Source: Ascaphus truei (Eukaryota > Chordata > Amphibia > Anura > Ascaphidae). From it: a DNA stretch of 64,000 nt. Positions within the stretch are counted from its first letter, which is position 1. Each line of letters opens with the position of its first letter. Location of the stretch: assembly GCA_036426205.1 (NCBI GenBank), contig CM071586.1, positions 10,385,383 through 10,449,382 on the forward strand, given 5' to 3'. The notes beneath the pieces were generated by a model. It did not search any database and was not told where the DNA came from. It was given only the letters and a program-made list of their open reading frames with translations. The position numbers and the translations under genes were made by a program. Positions 1-16,905 of the stretch are shown piece after piece.

Positions 1-825
1 AGGAAAAACAAAATCTAATGTTCCCCAAGGTTATCTACTTTATTAAAGTGCGCGTTTCTAGGGTTATTCTGTATGTATAACCCATGCAGTCGGGCTGAGC
101 ATTTGATAGAAATCCGTAATGAAGATAGGAGACGGGATGCTGAGAGTGTCGGGTGAATGGATGGGTCAGGGCGGAAGAAGTAACTGGGTCGCGGAAGACA
201 GAGACCTTTGGGAGGGGGGGGACACAGTGGTCTGGATGCGTGGGCACATAGCCCAGCGAAGAGCAATGGGCTGGCTACGGAAAAGATGGGCGATCGTAGG
301 GCGCTTTTCTATTGGACCAGAACATATGTCCCGCCCCCGGGGCGTCCAGCCGGTTCAACACTCCCCCTACCTCTACATCATCACCAGAGGAGCCAGCTTG
401 ATTGTGCTGGTGGGACATGTCCCACGCTCTGAGTGGCCGAAAGGCTCTGTCCATGTTAAACATAGGAAAAAGAGTTTCTCTAAAAGGGCTGCCGCAGATC
501 AGGCTTGTCTCTCTCACTGTTTTCAGACTATAGACATTATTGGACTGGTCCAGTGACGGCGCTGGTGAGGTTTCCCCTGGGGCATTGCGGTGCCAGGGTC
601 TCCTAGACAAAGCCGAGGACTGGTTTGAGGAGGGAAGTTACCTGTTCCAGGCGTATTCAGCTCGGGGGGAACAAGGTCAGCCTGTGCGAGAGCAGGCGCC
701 GTGCACCTAGGAACGCCTAGTTTACCCCGACCCCATAAGTGTGTATATTCTCTGCCGGGGGGTTCTGCCCTGTGTCCGATCCCTAAATTAATATAATGTG
801 TTATAAGACCCGGTCTCCCGTTACA
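1..825 (+). mobile_element. R1 LTR-like repeat, copy a
   Basis: Non-coding segment sharing ordered blocks with 38.2-39.1 kb, 50.1-50.86 kb and, reversed, 51.08-51.7 kb: a block around 690 reading gcaggcgccgtgcacctag, a block with 'ccggttcaacactcc' near 350, and a right end GGTCTCCCGTTACA at 812-825. Other copies end GGTCTCCCGTGACA, and copy c carries AATAAA shortly before its end, as in an LTR R-U5. No gag or pol is attached, so it could also be another class of terminal repeat. The open frames here lack coding features. Confidence 0.45.
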
Positions 826-835
826 GCCGTCGCTC

Positions 836-974
836 ACATAAGGGCTGCTGTGCCCCCAGAGGGTGGGAGGTGTGGCTGGCTCCCCTCCCTATCACCACGA
901 GGGTATTAGATTTGTGCGGGGTATTTAAGACCCAGTAGTGTGTATATTCTCTGCCGGGTTCCGTTCCGTTCGTC

Positions 975-975
<1 letters not shown>
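836..975 (+). repeat. Partial R1-related duplicate upstream of the CAG tract
   Basis: The stretch around 895-960 repeats the 'gtgtgtatattctctgccg' block seen at 730-750, so the CAG repeat sits directly at the edge of an R1-like fragment. No gene is seen. Confidence 0.35.

Positions 976-1035
<60 letters not shown>
976..1035 (+). repeat. Uninterrupted (CAG)20 microsatellite
   Basis: Sixty bases of pure CAG, 20 units without interruption. Open frames run across it (poly-Ser, poly-Gln, poly-Ala and others by frame), but they continue into a minisatellite and show no conserved domain, so I do not call a gene. Confidence 0.95.
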
Positions 1036-1036
<1 letters not shown>

Positions 1037-1204
1037 GAGCTGCCCAGCACATCCCAGCACATCCCAGCAGCAGGGAGCTGCCCAGCACATCCCAGCAGCT
1101 CACAGCAGCCAGCCTCCTGCAGTCTGACCGCCAGACCTCCCCCAGGGACCGGCCCCGAGGAGAGAGTGGCCAGCATGGGCCGGCTGCTACATCCTCCAGC
1201 CGCG

Positions 1205-2000
1205 GGAGAGCAGAGCAAGCACGGAGGGGAAGCTCCGCCCCAGCCTCGCTATGGTTACCATGCTCCACACGGGCAGAGAGAGGCAAGCATGGAGGGAAAG
1301 CTCCGCCCCCACCTCACTATGGTACCTGCTCACTCCCGCAGACAGAGAGAGGCAGCACGGAGGGGAACTCCCCCCCAGCCTGCTATGGTGCGCTGCTCAC
1401 TCTCGCAGAACAGAGAGGCAGCACGGAGGAGAAGCTCCGCCCCCAGCTCGCTAGTGTGCCTGCTCACTCCCGCAGACAGAGAGGCCGCACAGAGGGGAAG
1501 CTCGCCCCCAGCTCAACTATGGTACCTGCTCACTCCGCAGACAAGAGAGGCAGCAGGAGGGGGAAGCTGCTCCGCCCCAGCCTCACTATGTGTCCTGCTC
1601 ACTCCAGCAGACGAGAGAGGCAGCACAGGGAGGAGAAGCTCCGCCCCCAGCCCGCTTGGTGCCTGCTCACTCCCGCAGACAGAGAGGCAGCACGGAGGGA
1701 AGCTCCGCCCCCAGCCTCGCTATGGTGCCTGCTCACTCCCGCACGACAGAAAGAGGCAGCACGGAGGGAAGCTCCGCCCCAGCCTCGCTATGGTACTGCT
1801 CACGTCCCGCAGACAGACAGAGAGCAGCACAGAGGCAAGCTCCCCGCCCAGCCCGCTATGGTACCTGCTCACTCCCACAGACAGACAGAGAAGAGCGCAC
1901 ACGGAGGGACACCAGCTCACCCCCAGCCTCGCTATGGTGCCTGCTCACTCGCTCCGCAGACAGAGAGGCAGCACGGAGGAGAAGCTCCGCACCAGCATCG
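1205..2000 (+). repeat. Minisatellite, unit about 60 bp
   Basis: About thirteen imperfect copies of a GC-rich unit containing 'agctccgcccccagcctcgc', 'tatggtacctgctcactc' and 'cgcagacagagaggcagca'. Indels between copies shift the frame repeatedly, which argues against a selected protein although long frames remain open. Confidence 0.9.
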
Positions 2001-2695
2001 TCTATGGACAGGGGGTTGTGGGGGGTGAGGGTGTGGAAGGAGCAAATACTTTGTAACCGCTTGGTTCGGGTTTCTTAAGTTGTTTGGACATTCTCTGTTA
2101 TTGCCCTTGCAAGGTCCACACCGATCGGGGAAATTTGAGTGGAAGAGATCAATTGATTAAATTATCTGCTGGGGTCCGCAGAACTCCTCGACTACATCAC
2201 CATGTCGATGGCGTATAATCGGAAACCCCCGCTTTATGGTTGTATTTAATCATTTATTGCTGGGCCGTGTACGGACGCTCAGCCTTCACGCGTGTGCTAT
2301 ATCGCTGTTTTAAAGCTATGCTTTTGGATGTTACTTGCTATACGGTTATGGTTCAGTTCAGCACCTTAACTAAGGCCAAGCTGTTTTTTTGTGTGTTTTT
2401 GTACTCTTTGCTTTTCTGGGGACACTGTGCCTTTAGACCAGCCAGCGGCGGCCATCTTGGTGATGCGGCTGGAACGCACAAGAGCAGGGCAGCTTCGGTT
2501 CGGGTGGCAGCCCTGTGTTGTTCCCCCCACACGGGGGTGCAGGAGGGCGGAGCGGGGGTGCAGAAATAATATAATATTCTTTATTTAATTATTCTTTACC
2601 CCTTTTCCCTGGTATCTAATACGTATGTGTATTTATATTTGAGTGCTTATGTTTCTCACAGACTTTATTATTGATTTGTTGCAGTCTTTTGTATC
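2001..2695. other. Non-coding, unassigned
   Basis: Apparently single-copy AT-rich sequence between two minisatellites. Short frames (up to 109 codons) show no recognisable domain. Confidence 0.5.
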
Positions 2696-3470
2696 ATGAG
2701 GTATCTTACCCCCTGGGCGGCCTTAACCCCTGGGCGGCCCTTACCCCCTGGGCGGCCCTTAAAAACCCTGGGCGGCCCTTAAACCCTGGGCGCCTTACCC
2801 CATGGGCGGCCTTTAACCTCCACCTGGGCGGCCCTTAACCTCCACCTGGGCGGCATTACCTCTTCCTCGGCACCTTACCCCCTGGGTGGCACCTTACCCC
2901 CCTGGGCGACCCTTACCTCCTGGCGGCACTTACCTCCTCCTAGGCGCCTACCGTCCTCTGGTCGGCCCTTACTCCTCCTGGGCGGACCCTTACCTCCTCC
3001 TGGGTAGGCACCTTACCCCTGGGGCGGCCCTTACCACCTGGGCGTCCCTTACCCCCTGGGCGTCCCTTACCCCTGGCGATCCCTTACCCCTGGGGCGGCC
3101 ATACCTCCCTGGGCGGCCCTTACCACCTCCTGAGCGGCCTTACCTTCCTCTGGGTGGCTTACCCCCTGGGTGCCCTTACCCCCTGGTGGCCGCTTCTCGA
3201 CTGGGCCCTTACCCCCTCCGGGCGGCCTTACCTTCTCCTGGGCGGCCTTACCCCCTGGGTGCACCTTACCCCTGGTGCAACCCCCCTTACCCCCGTGGGC
3301 GGCCCTTACCCCCGGGTGACCCTTACCCCTGGGACGCCCTTACCCCCTGGGACGGCCTTACCCCCTGGGTGGTCCTTACCCCCGGGCGGTCCTTACCCCC
3401 TGGGTGGTCCTTACCCCCTGTGCGGCCCTTACCCTTGGGCAGCCTTACCGTGGGCGGCCCCTAACAGCCT
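2696..3470 (+). repeat. Minisatellite, unit about 17-18 bp
   Basis: Some forty degenerate copies of a CCTTACCCCCTGGGCGG-type unit. Length variation in the C and G runs makes translated frames proline/glycine-rich and meaningless. Confidence 0.92.
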
Positions 3471-3539
3471 GCGCACAGCGCAGCGCTCCCTCCATGGCCA
3501 GGCAAGCGGCGGGCCTATGTGTCTCAGCTTTCTCTGAAG

Positions 3540-3905
3540 CTCTGCCTCTCTCGGGGGTTATGAGGGGCACGTGTACGCGACCTGTGGCTCTTCTGAGGTC
3601 TGAGTGGCCTCCAGCTTCCGTCTGCCGGTTCTCGGGTTTGTGAGGGGTACGTGTACGGACCTGTGGCTCTCTTAGGTCTGAGTGGCCTCCAGCGTGTCTA
3701 CTCCAAATCCGGTCTGCGGCTCTCGGGGGTGTGAGGGGTAAGTGTATGCGACCTGTGGCCCTTCTGTAGGTCTGAGTGGCCTCCCAGCTGCTCCGGTCTG
3801 CCGTTCTCGGGGGTGTGAGGGGGTAACTGTATGCGACTGTGGCTCTTCTGTGGTCTGAGTGGCCTCCAGCTGTCTCCGGTCTGCCGACTCTCAGGGGTTG
3901 AGTGT
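3540..3905 (+). repeat. Minisatellite, unit about 75 bp
   Basis: About five imperfect copies of a unit containing 'ctgtggctcttctgaggtct', 'gagtggcctccagc', 'tccggtctgccg' and 'tctcgggggtgtgaggggta'. Confidence 0.85.
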
Positions 3906-5505
3906 TTTTTTCAGGTGTCAGCTTCCGGTATTTCTGGGTTTTATTCGGAGCGCCATCTGAGAAGTTGGAATAAAACACAAGTCTGAGGATATGTTTGCAG
4001 AATGACAAAAGTTATTGCAGTGTACGGTGCAACGCAGGAGGAGAGTTTCAAAATAAACCCTCCACGACATGTGGCATACAGGCCTTATTTATACACAAAA
4101 TACTATGCCCACGCCCCCTATACGAGGTTCGTGTCATCACTACGTAACAAAATAGAATATGAACACATTGGGTTAAAGCATTATATGGGATGCATAAATG
4201 AATGATTCAGCATATTCCTTTATTCAGCCATGACCTTTCTCTACATACAGAACTTCATGGCCCCCCCCCTCGGAATGAGAGATGAGAATGCTATCAGTTT
4301 CGTATTTTCATAATATTGGCACTTAGAACTCATTCTCAAGGTTTTTTCAGTTAGCCTGTTGGCCTATTAATCCTTTAAAATTGAAAGCAAAATCCCTTCC
4401 AAACCGTTCATCTCATAACCCGTTCACTAGACAAAACCTAAGATGGATGTGCTGACTTAAAATGGTGTTGCTTAGATCCCAGTGCTGTTATGTCAGACCC
4501 CCCCCTACTTCATTCTACTTTGTCAGTCGCAAGATCGTTCTTTCACGGATCTGAGAGTCCGTGCCAGTACGCGGGGGTGAGGGCTCATAATTCCATTGTA
4601 CTTCGGCAGCCAGCGTACGAACTCGATGGCGTATTTGCGCACTGATTTCGGCCCTGAGAAATAATGAAAAAAGGGAGAAGGGCGCTGTCTCACGCCGTGC
4701 GGGAGTATCAAACACAAGTTGGAAATTCACGTCTGAACAATGGGTAGTCTTGCGTTACTTGCATTTGCGCTCCCATAGAGGGAGGCCCAACGAGAGCGTC
4801 TCGGTGAGCAGAGCGTATATATATATGCAATTTTAGCACGGCCAGTTGGTGAAACAGGGAGGGGGGACATCTCCAAAACTGCACTCACATTGGTTTAAGA
4901 AACCGCGAGGCAGGGGTGTCATGGTAGCTTATGACAAGATATAATGAACAACCAAATATCTGGGTGTGAAACTGAACGAGGCTTAGATGATATCACAAAA
5001 TAATAATTTTATTCCTTAAATAAGGTGAAAACAGCAATATAGTACAATTAACAGACAGAAGGTATAACACTTACTTAGGGTTGGGGAATGGAGAAGTAGT
5101 CAGCTAGCATTCTCCAGCAATCCGGTGACCATCAGAGATCTATCAGAAGAAAACTCAAAACTGTAGGGTGACACAGTTATATACCTGTGTAACCTATTCT
5201 TAAATTGATACAGACTTTGGTGAACAATTATCTGTATTCAATCCCTAACGTGGAGACAACAGATTACACCCATGCCCCCGCGCTAATTAAGCCCATGTGT
5301 ACTGGTACTCTATGGGGTAGCCCCATAATTATAATCAGGGGCGACGACCAGTCTGATCAAATGAAGTATCTGCATTGTTTTGCGGTTATGAATAACACTT
5401 ACCAACCCACTCCATATGTTCTCCACCCTCAGGTAACACTTAGAGTGGCAGTCTGTTTGTTATACTTATCGGTGATTCAGTACATTAGTGTAAACAATCA
5501 GCAGT
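3906..5505. other. Non-coding, unassigned
   Basis: Mixed-composition sequence with only short unsupported frames. I recognise no gene or repeat family. A short (TA)n occurs near 4817. Confidence 0.45.
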
Positions 5506-6180
5506 TAATTTTTTTTTTTTTAACCTTTTTATTACAGTAAACAGGCAAATTTACAGGCATATATCAACGTCACATCTTTCTAATTACACTTTGGTTTTCT
5601 GAATTGTTTCCGTGTTGGGAGAGGGGGGTTGTGACCGCCAAGGTGGCGCGATCCTCTGGGTCACCGGCCGTGACAAGGGGAGGGAGCGAGGAGGGTTGAA
5701 AAAGCAACGGGAGGGGTGGGCGAGGGTATGGGGGAAATGGGGGGGGGGGGTGAGAGAGGGTGGGGTAGACGCTTCCCCATCCCGCTGACCCTAACATGCC
5801 GTCAGGCTTGGTCTGGGTGATCATGACGTCTCCTATGGGTTATCTCTTAGTGTGTCATGAACTCCCAGGGTTTCCCATATTTTGTAGTGACTTTGCGTCT
5901 TGCGGTTTGAGACACGCCGTCATCACGTTCCATAAGCATTAACGTCATCTATTCTTCTCGTTAAAACTAACCCTGAATGGGGGGGGAGAGATCTTTTCCA
6001 GGAAATGCCACAGCAACACTATCCGCGGTAGGATGGAGGAGATTAATTTTCCTACGGGCGGTCAATTTCCTCTCTATTGGTCTGCCGCGTAGGAAGTTCA
6101 GTGGATCTGTGTCTAATGGTGAAGGCATTCCGGTGCCCGCTGCTTGCGAGCGAGCGCAGTCCCGCCGTGATCGGAGGCAA
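5506..6180 (-). mobile_element. Possible LINE 3' end, minus strand
   Basis: Read on the minus strand this stretch ends in an AATAAAA signal (plus-strand 5528-5534) followed by an A tract (plus T-run about 5508-5521), as in a polyadenylated retroposon 3' end. I cannot find an intact reverse transcriptase upstream, so family and left limit are guesses. A retrocopy of a host transcript is an alternative. Confidence 0.3.
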
Positions 6181-6490
6181 GACGGTGATGTGAGTGCAGG
6201 GGGTGATGTGCAAGGAGGTGTGGGGTGATTTGAGGGGAGGTTTGGGTGTTATGTGCAATGGGAGGGGGGGGGTGTGATTGGCAAGGGAGGGGGGGGATGT
6301 GCAGGGGAGGGGGGGTGATGTGCAGGGATGGGGGGTGATGGGTGCAAGGGAGGGGTGATGTGCAGTTGGGGGAGATGTGGTCAAAGGGGGGGATGATTGC
6401 AAGGGGGGGTGAATGTGCAAGGGGGGGGTGATTGTGCAAGGGGGGTGATGTGAAGGGGAGGGGTGGGTGATGTGCCAAGTTTGTGTGATG
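6181..6490 (+). repeat. G-rich minisatellite, unit about 20-24 bp
   Basis: Imperfect tandem units of the type 'gggggtgatgtgcaagggag', with long G runs of changing length. Confidence 0.88.
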
Positions 6491-6890
6491 TTCAATGGGG
6501 TGGTTTCTTTTCCGTCTGTTTTCTTTTTCTTTTCCTTTTTTTCTCTTTTTTTGCTTTTCTTTTCCTGGTTTTTTTCCTTCTTTTCTCTTCATGGTGGGAA
6601 GAACTTATGTGAGGTCACGGATGAGATGCTTTGAGTGCCAGGGGTGGGATCTGTGTGGTGTGCAGGGGTATGTGTGTTTGATGTGGAGGCCGGTATTATT
6701 TGTGTGGGTTAGGATGCGAGATGGGGGTATGAGAGATAGATGGGGAGTATCGCAAAGGGTGATAGTGAAGGGTTCCTGGGGGAGATTGATGATAAGTTGT
6801 GCTGGGGGAGATATATGAGATGATGATGATGATGGAGGTTCTTGGGGAGAGATGATTATGATGATGATGATTTTACCCGTGCGGCCCAAA
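6491..6890. repeat. Pyrimidine tract, GT-rich stretch and (GAT)n
   Basis: A nearly pure pyrimidine tract (6500-6592) is followed by a GT-rich stretch and short GAT/ATG trinucleotide repeats at 6818-6872. No gene is seen. Confidence 0.7.
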
Positions 6891-11394
<4,504 letters not shown>

Positions 11395-11600
11395 TGTTGC
11401 TCCTTGTAACCTTGGGCAAGTCACTTAATCCCTATGCCTCAGACAACCAACATCATAGATGGTAAGCTCTGCGGGGTAGGGACGTCTGTAACAATTCCTG
11501 TGCTGCGGACCGTGCACAATATGTATTGTGATCCTTTTGAGTCCCAATGGGCGAAAAGCATTAAAGAAATAAGTTGTTTATTTTTTATTTATTATTATTA
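11395..11600 (+). mobile_element. MIR/L2-type SINE
   Basis: Contains the diagnostic core 'cttgggcaagtcacttaatc' followed by 'ccctatgcctcag', and then 'ggtaagctctgcggggtagg', typical of the CORE/MIR-type central region. It ends in an L2-like tail passing into an AT-rich tract at about 11570-11600. Family assignment rests on recall of these core motifs. Confidence 0.7.
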
Positions 11601-12414
11601 TTAGCATATACAAACAACAACCTAACACAAAGGTAGAGCTAGAAAACCTATACTGGTGACATGCATAGTGCCTGAAACATCTAGGCTAGGGCACGTAACA
11701 AGGGTGCATAAAGTGATATAAGATATTTGGGACCTATAGACACAAATAGATTATAAAATAAAATAAAATGATATCAAATGTGTCAAAGACAAAAGTTGAC
11801 AATTATTTAACTAACAAATGCAACCCGTGTATGTTGATTTAGCAAATTATCTTAAATAAAGTCCTAAGAATCAGCTGAAATGATTGGAGCCTTTCACAGC
11901 TTCAAAAAGGCGTGACCAGATCAAAAACAGATATCTGAAAAAGAGAAAAGAGAAGCGTGTGCCCTAGCGACTCTTGTGAAAGTTATTTTTACATAAAATA
12001 ATAAAAGTCACAAGGACTCCACTCATAAGGGAAGGGTTAAAATGCGCATGTCATATAACAACTCTACAACCACTGGTGCCCAGCTTCTGGAATAGACGTG
12101 GGAGCGCTAATGCATGATGAAAGTGTCCAAACGAGTAGACAAATCTTAAAAAAAAAACGATAGATGAAGTGGCAAACTGAGTGCAAATCAATGTCTCCCC
12201 AACATGAAAAAAGTGCTTGCTCCTCAGGGTTCTCCGATCCTCTGCTCCCGCCTCGTTGGATGACACAATGTCGTAGCACAATGCATCCATCCAGCACATA
12301 CACTTGACTTCTTCAGGGGTTGTTTCAATGGACTCAAGCGCAAGATTAAATACCCTTTGTTGCCCAGCAACAGCATCGGAAGGCAACAACTTAAAACATA
12401 TAGCCCTTTCCTCA
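11601..12414. other. Non-coding, unassigned
   Basis: AT-rich sequence after the SINE. The 112-codon minus-strand frame (12051-12389) has no recognisable domain and I do not call it. Confidence 0.4.
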
Positions 12415-13975
12415 GTTTTGCAGCAAGACGGCTAAAACTCTGACTCGGCCCTCATTCTCCCCGTCTCGATTACTGTAAACCTCCTGCTGTCCGGCCTTCC
12501 TGGCCTCTCACCTGTCTCCTCACCCTTACAAATCGATCTAAACACTGCTGCCAGAAATCACGCTACCTTCTTTCCTAAATCTGTCTGTCTCGGCGTCTGA
12601 AATCACTCTCCTGGTTTCCCTCAAAATCCGCATCTCGCACTCCATTCTCCACCTCACTTTTAAAGCTTTAATACGCTTCCTCTGCCCCTCTATGGCTGTG
12701 TTTATAGTGGCGTAGTACTTGCTGAGCGCGCCTAGCATTATTCAGAGACCCCATATCTGTATGGTTCCATTCTATGGGAACGCTTCCGCTTGCTTGCTCA
12801 CGCTTGCTGAACCTCTCGCTCAGCTTCCAGCTAACAGGCAAATCGGCGTTTTCTATGCTTGCTGGAGAGGTGTGGGTCACGTTATCTTACACCCGCGAGG
12901 TCCCTTGTTCCCTGTTGCTGTGCTGTTGTGTGGCTTTAGAGTGTTGTGTCTGGTCTGTGTGTGCAGTGTGCAGTGTGCGTGCGTGTATGAAGGGAGGTGG
13001 TGTGCTGTGAGATGCCGTGTGCTGTGAAGTGCCGAGTAATGTGTGTGTAGCGAGTGTTGTCAGTTGTACAATTTTTTTTACATTATATGTTTTTTAATTC
13101 GTGTCTTTATATCTACATATATATATAGATATATATCTATTTACTATAACCTATATATCCATGGATATAGGGGATATATATTAAATTAGATATATATATA
13201 TATTTTATATATCATGATATAATAAGATATTTTGGATATAATCTATATATAGGCTTATAATATATATCTACATTATTAACACATACATACATACATACAT
13301 ACATACCATCACACAGATCTGTCCCCGCCTCGCCCCAACCAAGCCCCGCCTACCAGAGCACATGCTCTGTCGATGGGCAAGAACATGCAAAGCAAAGCCG
13401 CTTGGTAAAGCGAAGGTGAGCATCAGCAAGCATCAGCGGCTGGAGAGCACAGCCACCCTCCACTATAAACACAAGCCTTAATCTCAGCCCTAATTTCTCC
13501 GCTATGCAGACCATCCTGACTGCGCTCCGCTCAAGATGTCTTCGCTCTACCCCCATTTGTATCCAAAGCCCTCGCCCGCCTTAAACTCTCTCACGACTGG
13601 CCCCACACCTCTGTAATGCCCTCAATAACCCGACTAGCACTCTCTCTATCCCCTTTACGACCACCACCTGCTTAAAGAAGCCTCAAGTAGTCCGTGGCTA
13701 CTAATTATATCCTGATATATAATGCATGGTCCCCTGCAGTCGCACTTACCAGAATGCCCTCCTACTGTCTCTGTACATTCCCTTCCTACCTACCAATTAG
13801 AGTTGTAAGCTATTCGGGCAGGACTCCTCTTCGCAAATCTTAAATTATTTTTTTTTAATAAGCTCTGAATGCCTTCTCCAATTAATGTAATTAATTAATT
13901 CACGTGTATTACTTCTGTGAACGCACTATGTATATTAATGGCACTATATAAAGAACAGACATTAAAGAACCTTAT
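12415..13975 (+). mobile_element. L2/CR1-type LINE 3' end, interrupted by a MITE
   Basis: The left part (12415-12693) translates in broken frames to a decayed version of the C-terminal LINE reverse transcriptase motif (LDYC, then L-P-G-L and N-A-A-R). The right part (13478-13975) holds a typical retroposon tail: 'gtaagctattcgggcaggac' and then 'atggcactatataaag'. The two halves are separated by an element with its own terminal inverted repeats (12694-13477). The tail is related to the one at 23365-23430 in the opposite orientation. Confidence 0.55.
12694..13477. mobile_element. MITE with Harbinger-like ends nested in the LINE
   Basis: The left end GGCTGTGTTTATAGTGG and the inverse of the right end, GGCTTGTGTTTATAGTGG, match apart from one base insertion and resemble the ends of the MITE at 46573-46831. 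The LINE resumes immediately after the right end. The interior holds an AT-palindrome region (13100-13270) and (CATA)n at about 13280-13306. The target duplication is degenerate (TAT left, TTA right). Confidence 0.6.
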
Positions 13976-16169
13976 TACAAACATAATGGAAGATCAGACT
14001 TTCCACATCCCAAGTACAACAGGAAATACATACACAAACTTTATTCAACCCACCCCAATGATAATGTCAAATTTTTGTTCTTAACAAATTCGCATGTTAC
14101 GCCTGGCGCAAGCCCAACAAACTGCACATTCATTCGTGAAATCATATCCCAACTGTCACGCCATGGTGGTTGCGACATCAAGTTATGAGATCTTCTCTTC
14201 AGCATGGACTGTAAGCTCATCAGGATAGAGGGGGAATGGATGGAGCAATGTACAAGTGATCCTTGGGGAAAACCTTCAAGACTCCAGAAATAGGGGGTTA
14301 ATTCAGCAGGACAATTACCCGAAGCCAGAAGCCCAAAGCCCACAGGGTGGTTGAATAAGCATCGATTAATGTTTCTGAATGCCCATTCAAAGTCATTACT
14401 TGAATCCCAATCGACACTTTATGACGATCTCCTCCACCAAACTTATCAGAACTGTGTTGTTTCCCATGAGAACGGGCAACAATGTTACCATCCTACTGTG
14501 CACAGCAAGCAACCAATCCAAGACACACAGCAGTATTGGTTGGAAAAGAGGCCTTTCTACCAACTACGGAACGTAAGGGGCTGAATACTTTCTGCAACCA
14601 GAAAATCTCATGATTGTAACATTTCCTTGGCTGACCATTTAAACCTCCTCATATACATTGGTCAGTTACCACTACAGCTTTGTAGCTATGAATAAAAAAA
14701 AAGTGTTCGTTTTGAAACCTGTGGCATACATATTCGTAATTGCACAAATGCACATTGTCAGCCCCGGGAAGGGGAGGGTAAATACTTCTGGCAACCAGGC
14801 CATCTCATGATTAAAAATGTAAAATCAGGACTGGTTGCAGTAAAATCATAAATACAAACTTTGTTTGTTCCTAATCGAAAACCAAAAATGTTTGGTCGCT
14901 AATGGCACCTTGAGGCCCATATTATGAAAGAATGGCCCACGTCTACTGCAAAAAGACTTGAACATGTTCCCCTACCAAATGTAGGTTCAGTTCCATGACC
15001 TTAAGCCTTGGGGATACCACAGTGACAGGAATTAAAGTTTTAGGAACAGCATGTGGGAGAACCCATTTGGTAATAGCACATCTATGTTCACGAAATATAT
15101 TGGATCCCACAGAGCAGGAGAGCAGGTACATACTTGTGCGACCCTTGCCTGCGATTTATTGACTTTAACAGATGGATCAACGTTTACATTGGCAAAAATT
15201 CTTTGATGGTAGAATTGATTTGATACTAATCTATAGACAGCTCTCACTTAATATAAGATTTGTGAATCAATTCTTCATCATATCCCTCTTGCTAAAATTA
15301 TCCATCAATCGCTGGGACTGTTTTTCAAAGCTTTGTTCTGAAAGCAATTCCTTTTTGGTCTATTGAATTGAACCCGAAGAATATTTCCCGGCCATTGCGT
15401 CTGATGGTTTTCTATCTGTATGCAGAAACTTAACAGACAGCTCTTTCAATGAACAATCAGAGTGTATAATACAATCTTGTATCGTCTGAGATAGAAGATC
15501 AAGAATACTTTGTCACAGGCATTAATGGAAAAGGTATATAGTCCTAAATCGTTATCAAATCCAGGGAGGGCACAAGACAACTCTTTCTTCTCTCCTCTTT
15601 CTTGTCTCCACGCGTATAAATAATATATCACTATACAGACCATAGTACACCCAGGCTTTCCCCCCAGCTATTTCTTTTTTGGTTGTTCCATACGTACCAC
15701 CCGTCAAGGCTGATAAAGAAGTTGTCATATCTGGGGGCAAAACCTGGTTCCCAAATGCTATTCCACGGACGGCAGATAGAACACATAAAAAGAACATAAT
15801 TGTGCTCAAGTATAAAGCGTAAATAGACCAAGGAACTGTTATTGTAGAGGGAGGTAGCAGATGGTCACTTTTGAGAAAGTAATCTATTTTGGTTTAGTTT
15901 GTTTCTTCCTCAAAAGTTTTGATCCACCATTCGAACCAATTAGTTCCTTATTTTACTTTTATCTATAAACACCACACATACTGTAAATCGATTATTTAAT
16001 TCCATTATATGTATCACTGAAGTGTGTGTATCTTTTCTGTCCTTTTGTATGTTGAGAAGTCTGATCTTCCATTATTGTTTGTTAAAACCTCCTATAACTC
16101 CTGTTTCAGAAACAAATTTCTTCTCATGCTGTTGCTTAGCACAAAATGGAATTTAAAACTGCTGCATTG
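13976..16169. other. Non-coding, unassigned
   Basis: About 2.2 kb with short unsupported frames on both strands (the longest about 100 codons at 14041-14343, minus). I recognise no domain. It ends at a hammerhead-like PLE relic. Confidence 0.4.
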
Positions 16170-16216
16170 ATCCAAGCCCTGAAGTCATTTGTATTGGATG
16201 AAACGCTAGGGCTACA
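16170..16216 (+). ncRNA. Hammerhead-like motif, degenerate
   Basis: Core CTGAAG at 16179-16184, then a weak stem II region, GAAA at 16200-16203, and a CTA triplet at 16206-16208. AGCC at 16175-16178 can pair with GGCT downstream as stem I. The ninth core position (A9) reads T and stem II is poor, so it is probably an inactive PLE relic. Confidence 0.35.
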
Positions 16217-16559
16217 TCATTGATGTCAATCCGACTCCAAGAGACGGAGCAGAGGATCAGAGCGTTGAAGGATCCAACGGTGTTTTATCGGTGGAATCCA
16301 TTGCCTTCCATTGGCCACTTCATCTATCTGTTTTAAGATCTGTGTTCCTTCATCTGGCTTATCTGGACATCTTGACACATCGTTGCCTCATTGTCCCATT
16401 CTACTCCATGAGATGGGTGCCGTTTTGCCCCTTTACTCTACATGCCCATTTAACAACTCCTCCTCTTGTGAGTGGCGTGTCCCTTGCGACTTATTATTTA
16501 ATATGAACTACTAGCTGATATATCCGGCGTTGCCCGGAGGCAGGGGAGGGGACGGAGGG

Positions 16560-16905
16560 CGTGAAGGCAGGGATGGGCGGTGAAAGGCAGGGGGGCAGGT
16601 GAAAGGCGGGGGCAGGTGAAAGGCATGGGGGGCAGGTGAAAGGCAGGGGGGGGCCGTCAAAGGCAAGGGGGGCGCGTCAACGGCAGGGGGGTCGCGTCCA
16701 ACGGCAGGGGGGCGGCGTTCCCCGGCAAAAAGGGGGGGGTGGCGCCCAAGGCAGGGGGGGGCGTCAATGGCAGGGGGGGCGTCAAAGGCAGGGGGAAATC
16801 AAAGGCGGGGGGGCTTCAAAGGCGGGGGGGCGTCAAAGGCATGGGGGGCATCAAAGGCAGGGGGGGCGTCAAAGGCAGGGGGGGCGTCAAAGGCAGGAGG
16901 CATGG
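16560..16905 (+). repeat. Minisatellite inside the Helitron, unit about 18-19 bp
   Basis: About eighteen copies of a 'ggggggcgtcaaaggca'-type unit with variable G runs, next to the Helitron 3' hairpin. Confidence 0.9.

Noticed and set aside
938..2056. Long open frames (about 370 codons) through the CAG tract and minisatellite
   Set aside because: Two frames are open at once over repeat DNA, indels shift the units, and no domain is visible; open by composition only.
2886..3537. Pro/Gly-rich frames over the 17-bp repeat
   Set aside because: Product of a C/G-rich minisatellite without stops; no conserved motif.
14041..14343. Minus-strand 100-codon frame
   Set aside because: Short, no recognisable domain, no splice or promoter context; could not be supported.
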